Assembly: GCA_902593405.1 (NCBI GenBank)
Contig: CACJIB010000001.1
Span: 36,115-100,114, forward strand
From: an uncultured Pelagibacteraceae bacterium
Lineage (GTDB): Bacteria; Pseudomonadota; Alphaproteobacteria; Pelagibacterales; Pelagibacteraceae
Length of the DNA stretch: 64,000 bases
Direction: 5' to 3'
Under the pieces are notes generated by a model, which worked only from the letters and a program-made list of their open reading frames with translations, had not been told where the DNA came from and did not search any database. Positions within the stretch are counted from its first letter, which is position 1. Each line of letters opens with the position of its first letter. Below, piece after piece: positions 59,915 to 64,000 of this stretch. Both the position numbers and the translations under genes were made by a program.

Positions 59915-60774
59915 AAGTAATAAAGTATTTTTTAGAATTCTTTTTTATAAGTATCTTTTTTTTTATTTTTAAAATTATTGGATACAAAAATGCCTCAAAT
60001 TTAGGTGAAAAAATTGGAAAAATTTTTGGTCCTTTGTTTCGTTCGAGTTTAAAAATTAAAAAAAATTTAGAAAATTCAAATATTGGTAATTCAAATGAAG
60101 AAAGGGAGAGAATAGTTAAAAACATGTGGGGTAACTATGGAAGAATTTTTGCAGATTACATGTATATAAAAAATTTTAGAAATGAAAATCTTTTTAAAAA
60201 TATTGAAGTAGTTGGTGAAAATATTCTAGAGGTGATTAAAAATGAAAAAGAACCAGTCATATTTATTTCCGGGCACTTCAATAATTTTGAATTAATGGCA
60301 TTGTATTTAGAAAAATCAGGGATTGATTTAGCAGCTATATATAGACCTTTGAATAATAAATTTTTAAATCCTTTAATGGAAAAAATAAGAATTCAATATA
60401 TTTGTAAAAAACAAATTAAGAAGGGTATTTCTGGAACAAAAGAAATATTAAAACACTTTAGAAATGGTACTTCAATTGCGTTAATGATTGACCAAAGAGT
60501 TTCTGAAGGTATTAAAAGTAAATTTTTTAATAATGAAGCGCTTACAACAACAATACCTGCTCAATTTGTAAAAAAATTCAAATGTAAAATTGTTCCGGTT
60601 TACATAGAAAGAATAAATAAACATCAATTTATACTAGAAATCTTGCAGCCGATTAGCTTTTCAAAAGATGAAAATATCGAGTCAATCACAATGAATTTAA
60701 ATAAAGTTTTAGAGGAATTAATTAGACGAAAGCCCGACCAATGGATTTGGACACACAATAGATGGAAACAATAA
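59911..60774 (+). CDS. lipid A late acyltransferase, LpxL/HtrB family
   Basis: 287 residues. One N-terminal membrane helix (FFISIFFFIFKIIGY), then the acyltransferase HxxxxE motif FISGHFNNFELMAL near 115-128, RPLNNKFLNPL, and SIALMIDQRVSEGIKSKFF. The family adds the secondary acyl chain to Kdo-lipid A using acyl-ACP. Its direct coupling to lpxK supports that. It is the only late acyltransferase in the window. Confidence 0.9.
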   Translation: MKVIKYFLEFFFISIFFFIFKIIGYKNASNLGEKIGKIFGPLFRSSLKIKKNLENSNIGNSNEERERIVKNMWGNYGRIFADYMYIKNFRNENLFKNIEVVGENILEVIKNEKEPVIFISGHFNNFELMALYLEKSGIDLAAIYRPLNNKFLNPLMEKIRIQYICKKQIKKGISGTKEILKHFRNGTSIALMIDQRVSEGIKSKFFNNEALTTTIPAQFVKKFKCKIVPVYIERINKHQFILEILQPISFSKDENIESITMNLNKVLEELIRRKPDQWIWTHNRWKQ

Positions 60775-60778
60775 TTCT

Positions 60779-60961
60779 TCAGTTTCTTTTTTTTGATGCT
60801 TCAACGTAAGAGAAGTATGGTTCCTGTAGCTCTACATTCCAATAATTTAGATCATCTAGTGAAATTTTTTTTCCACTAACGGAACAAATTACATAATCGC
60901 CAGTCTCAATAATTTCAAATTTATTTGGCAAATATTTTATTTTTGCTAATTTTTTATACAT
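60779..60961 (-). CDS. DUF2093 family protein
   Basis: 60-residue protein whose central block KFEIIETGDYVICSVSGKKI followed by SLDDLNYWNVELQEPYFSYV matches DUF2093, a small family restricted, as far as I know, mainly to alphaproteobacteria. The block has a conserved Cys and a Tyr-Trp pair. Function unknown. It converges on the acyltransferase with 4 bp between stops and is divergent from purD (21 bp). Confidence 0.85.
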   Translation of the reverse strand: MYKKLAKIKYLPNKFEIIETGDYVICSVSGKKISLDDLNYWNVELQEPYFSYVEASKKRN

Positions 60962-60982
60962 AATTAGTTTATATATTAATAT

Positions 60983-62245
60983 ATGAATGTTTTAATAATT
61001 GGAAGTGGTGGAAGGGAACACGCTATATGTGTTTCTTGCAAAAAATCAACTGAAGTAAACCAAATATTTTGTATGCCAGGAAATGCTGGCACTGAGCAAA
61101 TATCTAAAAATGTTTTAATTGATTTAGACAATTTTGAGGAGATAGTTAAATTTGTAAAAAAAAATAACATTGATTTAGTTATTGTAGGCCCAGAAAAACC
61201 CCTTGTAGATGGAATTGTAGACTTTCTAGAAAAAAATAAAGTTAAAGTCTTTGGACCAAATAAGATAGCTTCAAAACTTGAGGGCTCTAAAATTTTTACA
61301 AAAAAATTATGTGAAAAATATAAAATCCCAACTGCAAATTTTGGAATATTTAATACTTCTAAAGATGCAAATAATTTTATTGAAAATTGTAAACTTCCTA
61401 TAGTTGTCAAAGCAGATGGGTTAGCTTCAGGCAAAGGAGTTTATATTTGTAATAAAAAAGAGGAGGCATTAACTGCGATAAAAGAAATTTTTAAAGGAAA
61501 ATTTGGATTAGCAAAAGAAATATTAATTGAAGAATTTCTTAATGGTGAAGAAATGAGTTTTTTTATAATTTCAGATGGAAAGACATATTGTCCTTTTGGC
61601 ACCGCACAAGATCACAAGAGAGTCTTGGAGGGGGATAAAGGCAAAAATACCGGAGGTATGGGTGCTTACTCTCCTTCAAGGTTGGAAAATGAGAATCTTA
61701 ATAATAAAATTTTAAATAAAATTATCAAACCTACATTAAAAGGACTGGATGATTTAAATACAAATTTCAAAGGATTTCTTTATGCAGGTCTGATGATTGT
61801 TGAAAATGAACCTTTTTTAATTGAATATAACGTGCGAATGGGAGATCCAGAATGTCAAACTATATTACCCAAACTTAAAACTGATTTTTTAAAATTAATA
61901 AATGCCTGTGTTAATAATAATTTAAATTCAATAAATCTAGAATGGCATGATGATAAAAGTTTGTGCATTGTGCTTTGTTCAAAGGGTTATCCTGATGAAT
62001 ATAAAAATAATTTAGAAATTAAAAACATGGAAAATATAAAATTAAACCAAAACGAATTCATTTTTCATGCAGGTACAAAAAAAGAAGAAAATAAAATTCT
62101 ATCAAACGGTGGACGAGTACTAAACTTTGTTGTCAGATCAGACAGTTTTAAAAATAATAGAGTAAAAGCAATAAATCTTATCAATCAAATAAATTGGGGA
62201 AATGGATTTTTTAGAGGGGATATTGGGTATAAAGTTATTGATTGA
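60983..62245 (+). CDS. purD: phosphoribosylamine--glycine ligase
   Basis: ATP-grasp ligase of purine synthesis, 420 residues. N-terminal VLIIGSGGREHAI; VVKADGLASGKGVYIC near 140; EEFLNGEEMSFFIISDG; the HKRVLEGDKGKNTGGMGAYSP block; and YNVRMGDPECQTILP with metal ligands near 290. Full-length and typical. TGATG overlap into rsmD. Confidence 0.97.
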   Translation: MNVLIIGSGGREHAICVSCKKSTEVNQIFCMPGNAGTEQISKNVLIDLDNFEEIVKFVKKNNIDLVIVGPEKPLVDGIVDFLEKNKVKVFGPNKIASKLEGSKIFTKKLCEKYKIPTANFGIFNTSKDANNFIENCKLPIVVKADGLASGKGVYICNKKEEALTAIKEIFKGKFGLAKEILIEEFLNGEEMSFFIISDGKTYCPFGTAQDHKRVLEGDKGKNTGGMGAYSPSRLENENLNNKILNKIIKPTLKGLDDLNTNFKGFLYAGLMIVENEPFLIEYNVRMGDPECQTILPKLKTDFLKLINACVNNNLNSINLEWHDDKSLCIVLCSKGYPDEYKNNLEIKNMENIKLNQNEFIFHAGTKKEENKILSNGGRVLNFVVRSDSFKNNRVKAINLINQINWGNGFFRGDIGYKVID

Positions 62246-62805
62246 TGAGAATAATTGGCGGAAAGAATAAAGGAAAAAAAATCTTCTTACCAGTTGATAA
62301 GAACACAAGACCACTAAGGGATATGGTTAAAGAATCTATTTTTAACCTAATTGAACACTCAAATAAATTTAACATTTCTATTTCAAATTCTATTGTCCTA
62401 GATTTATTCTCTGGATCGGGATCTTTTGGCCTAGAATGTCTTTCTAGAGGTGCAAAATTTATTACATTTGTTGAAAATTATGTCCACGCCCTAGAAGTAT
62501 TAAAAAAAAATGTATCTACGATGAATGCACTGCCTTTTTCAGAGATATTAGAAAATAATTGTTTTGAATTAATTAATGAGAAAAAAATATTTTCAAAAAA
62601 GTTTGATATAATATTTTTAGATCCACCATATAGAGATAAAAATATTAATCTTTTAATTGATCAAATAATTGATCAAAAAATTTTAAAAAAAAATGGTATT
62701 GTTTTAATTCATAGACATAAAAAAGATGATATTATAATAACATCTAAGCTAAACATCTTGGATACTAGAAAATATGGAATATCAAAAATAATTATTGGAA
62801 ATTAA
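62245..62805 (+). CDS. rsmD: 16S rRNA (guanine(966)-N(2))-methyltransferase
   Basis: 186 residues from the ATG at 62245, which overlaps the purD stop by a base (TTG at 62242 is the alternative). N-terminal MRIIGGKNKGKKIFLP, SAM motif VLDLFSGSGSFGLECLSRG near 51, and the catalytic IIFLDPPYRDK (DPPY) near 126. It overlaps convergent pgi by 4 bp. Confidence 0.94.
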   Translation: MRIIGGKNKGKKIFLPVDKNTRPLRDMVKESIFNLIEHSNKFNISISNSIVLDLFSGSGSFGLECLSRGAKFITFVENYVHALEVLKKNVSTMNALPFSEILENNCFELINEKKIFSKKFDIIFLDPPYRDKNINLLIDQIIDQKILKKNGIVLIHRHKKDDIIITSKLNILDTRKYGISKIIIGN

Positions 62806-63968
62806 TTTTTAATTAATCTTTTTTTAGTCTCTTTTTTAATAAGTTCTACAGAAGGTTGATTATAAGGATTTAATTTTAGAGCTTTTCCCAATAAAATTGT
62901 TTCAAGTATAAAGTAAGTAAACAATGTTCCTAGTGTACTTTCGTCTCTTTTTTCAATTATGAAACTTCTGAAGGGAATATTTTTTTTTTTGAATACTTTT
63001 TGAGTTGCAACAAATTGATCATACAAAATATGCTGTAAATTTTTGTTTCTTAAGTAATTTCGTGATCTTAATAGCCCTTCACTTTTAATTTTTGGTGAAA
63101 AAATTTCTTTAGTAAAAAAAAAAGTATAAAAATTATTTTTTTTACCATCCAAATAAAATTGCATTAGACTATGATTATCTTGAGGCATCTTTGAAACTAT
63201 CGGCAAAATTCCCTTACTTTTTTTTCCTAAACTCTCAGCAACTAGTTGTTGATACCAATAAAATAAATCTAATGACTTTTCATCATAATTAAGAATTATA
63301 GAATTTGATTTATTTTTATTAATCAAGCTTAATGTATTTGAAACACTATTAATTATAGAATTCAAAAAAAATTTATTTTTGATTAGATCATTAAATTTCC
63401 TAAATTTATCTATTTTTAAACCCATTAACATTGCTGGGAGCATTCCAACCTCAGATAAAACTGAATATCTCCCACCAATAAAATTATTGTGATCAATCAC
63501 ATCTGACTTTAATTTTGTAGCTATAGACCTGAGATAATTTGCATTATTTTCAGTTATAAAAATATTTTTTACTTTTTTATTAATAATTATATTGGAATTT
63601 ACAATTGTTTCTAAAGTATTTCCGGATTTTGAGATTATTAAATTTAATTTATTTTTTTTTTTAATATTTCTAATTTTATTATCTTCAAAATTATCAAGAA
63701 AGAAAAAATTTTTTTTTATCCTATTTTTTAAAAAACTATAAATAGATTTCGATCCCATTATAGATCCACCCATACCGATCAATGTGATATTAGAAAGTTT
63801 TTTATATTTTTTAATTTTTTTTAAATCCCATGAATCTTTATAGGTATTTTTTAAAGATTTAATAATATGATTATCTTCTTCAATTAATTTATTTAATAAA
63901 CTTTTTAAGTTTTTTTGAGGTTTTGCTTTATTAAAATTTTTAATTTTAATATTTTCAATTTGAATCAT
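62802..63968 (-). CDS. pgi: glucose-6-phosphate isomerase, short form
   Basis: 388 residues, much shorter than the ~550-residue E. coli enzyme. Visible: MGGSIMGSKSIYSF near 67 for the phosphosugar loop, ISKSGNTLETI (conserved SxSGxT) near 112, GGRYSVLSEVG with the conserved Arg, the active-site His in MPQDNHSLMQFYLDG near 265, and the C-terminal NPYNQPSVELIKKET motif with the conserved Gln/Val-Glu. No frameshift is seen. It starts 32 bp from the right edge. Confidence 0.92.
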   Translation of the reverse strand: MIQIENIKIKNFNKAKPQKNLKSLLNKLIEEDNHIIKSLKNTYKDSWDLKKIKKYKKLSNITLIGMGGSIMGSKSIYSFLKNRIKKNFFFLDNFEDNKIRNIKKKNKLNLIISKSGNTLETIVNSNIIINKKVKNIFITENNANYLRSIATKLKSDVIDHNNFIGGRYSVLSEVGMLPAMLMGLKIDKFRKFNDLIKNKFFLNSIINSVSNTLSLINKNKSNSIILNYDEKSLDLFYWYQQLVAESLGKKSKGILPIVSKMPQDNHSLMQFYLDGKKNNFYTFFFTKEIFSPKIKSEGLLRSRNYLRNKNLQHILYDQFVATQKVFKKKNIPFRSFIIEKRDESTLGTLFTYFILETILLGKALKLNPYNQPSVELIKKETKKRLIKN

Positions 63969-64000
63969 TTTTTTTGATATTTTTTAATATCAATTCCTCT

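Overview
The window is a contiguous, AT-rich, very gene-dense piece of a bacterial chromosome that reads as a streamlined marine alphaproteobacterium of the SAR11/Pelagibacter type. This is an inference from several things seen together: strong AT bias with Lys/Asn/Ile-rich proteins, almost no spacers (none above about 115 bp), many 1-20 bp gene overlaps, a CcrM GANTC methyltransferase, the order prs-rplY-pth-ychF, UbiK-lgt-midA-pgeF and a cox operon, a DUF2093 protein, and a retinal pathway (crtI-crtB-crtY-blh). I see no insertion sequence, prophage, CRISPR array, rRNA or pseudogene. There is one tRNA (Gln, UUG).

Layout. 0-10 kb: a partial ELM1-family gene, trxB, an NAD(P)-binding protein, aspC, uvrB, an SDR/folB pair, uvrC, pgsA, ilvE. 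10-18.5 kb: a MarR regulator with a two-component system, then UbiK / lgt-midA-pgeF-prs-rplY-pth-ychF. 18.4-21 kb: the bc1 complex petABC (minus strand). 21-26.8 kb: trmL-hemF-greA against cca, tRNA-Gln, ispE and a TPR lipoprotein-like or periplasmic protein. 26.8-35 kb: a genome-maintenance run (uracil-DNA glycosylase, rnhB, ccrM, mutY, dciA, dsbA-like, smc) with one out-of-place FAD monooxygenase. 35-42.7 kb: the F0 half of ATP synthase followed directly by crtI-crtB-crtY-blh and ispH. 42.7-51.4 kb: thrB-rnhA on the plus strand converging on the cytochrome c oxidase operon coxB-coxA-ctaB-(small CoxF-like gene)-ctaG-coxC-surf1-thrC-prx. 51.5-64 kb: rsmE, a haloacid-dehalogenase-type protein, pirin, quinone oxidoreductase, ubiA, an envelope run msbA-waaA-lpxK-acyltransferase, DUF2093, purD, rsmD, pgi.

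How it fits together: bc1, cytochrome c oxidase with its assembly factors, ubiquinone (ubiA, ubiK) and complex-I assembly (midA) genes make up an aerobic respiratory chain; F0 ATP synthase uses the proton gradient, and the adjacent retinal genes supply the chromophore that a proteorhodopsin (not in this window) would need to add to that gradient.

The most notable signals are: an SMC protein of only 857 residues with no recognisable hinge; a uracil-DNA glycosylase that has lost the usual iron-sulfur cysteines and has Asn for the motif-2 His; three GANTC sites in 49 bp just before ccrM; a retinal pathway placed between F0 ATP synthase and ispH; an atpE Shine-Dalgarno that stands out; and start codons of mutY and dciA that abut with no bases between them. 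I found no convincing wholly new system; most of the window is core genome.
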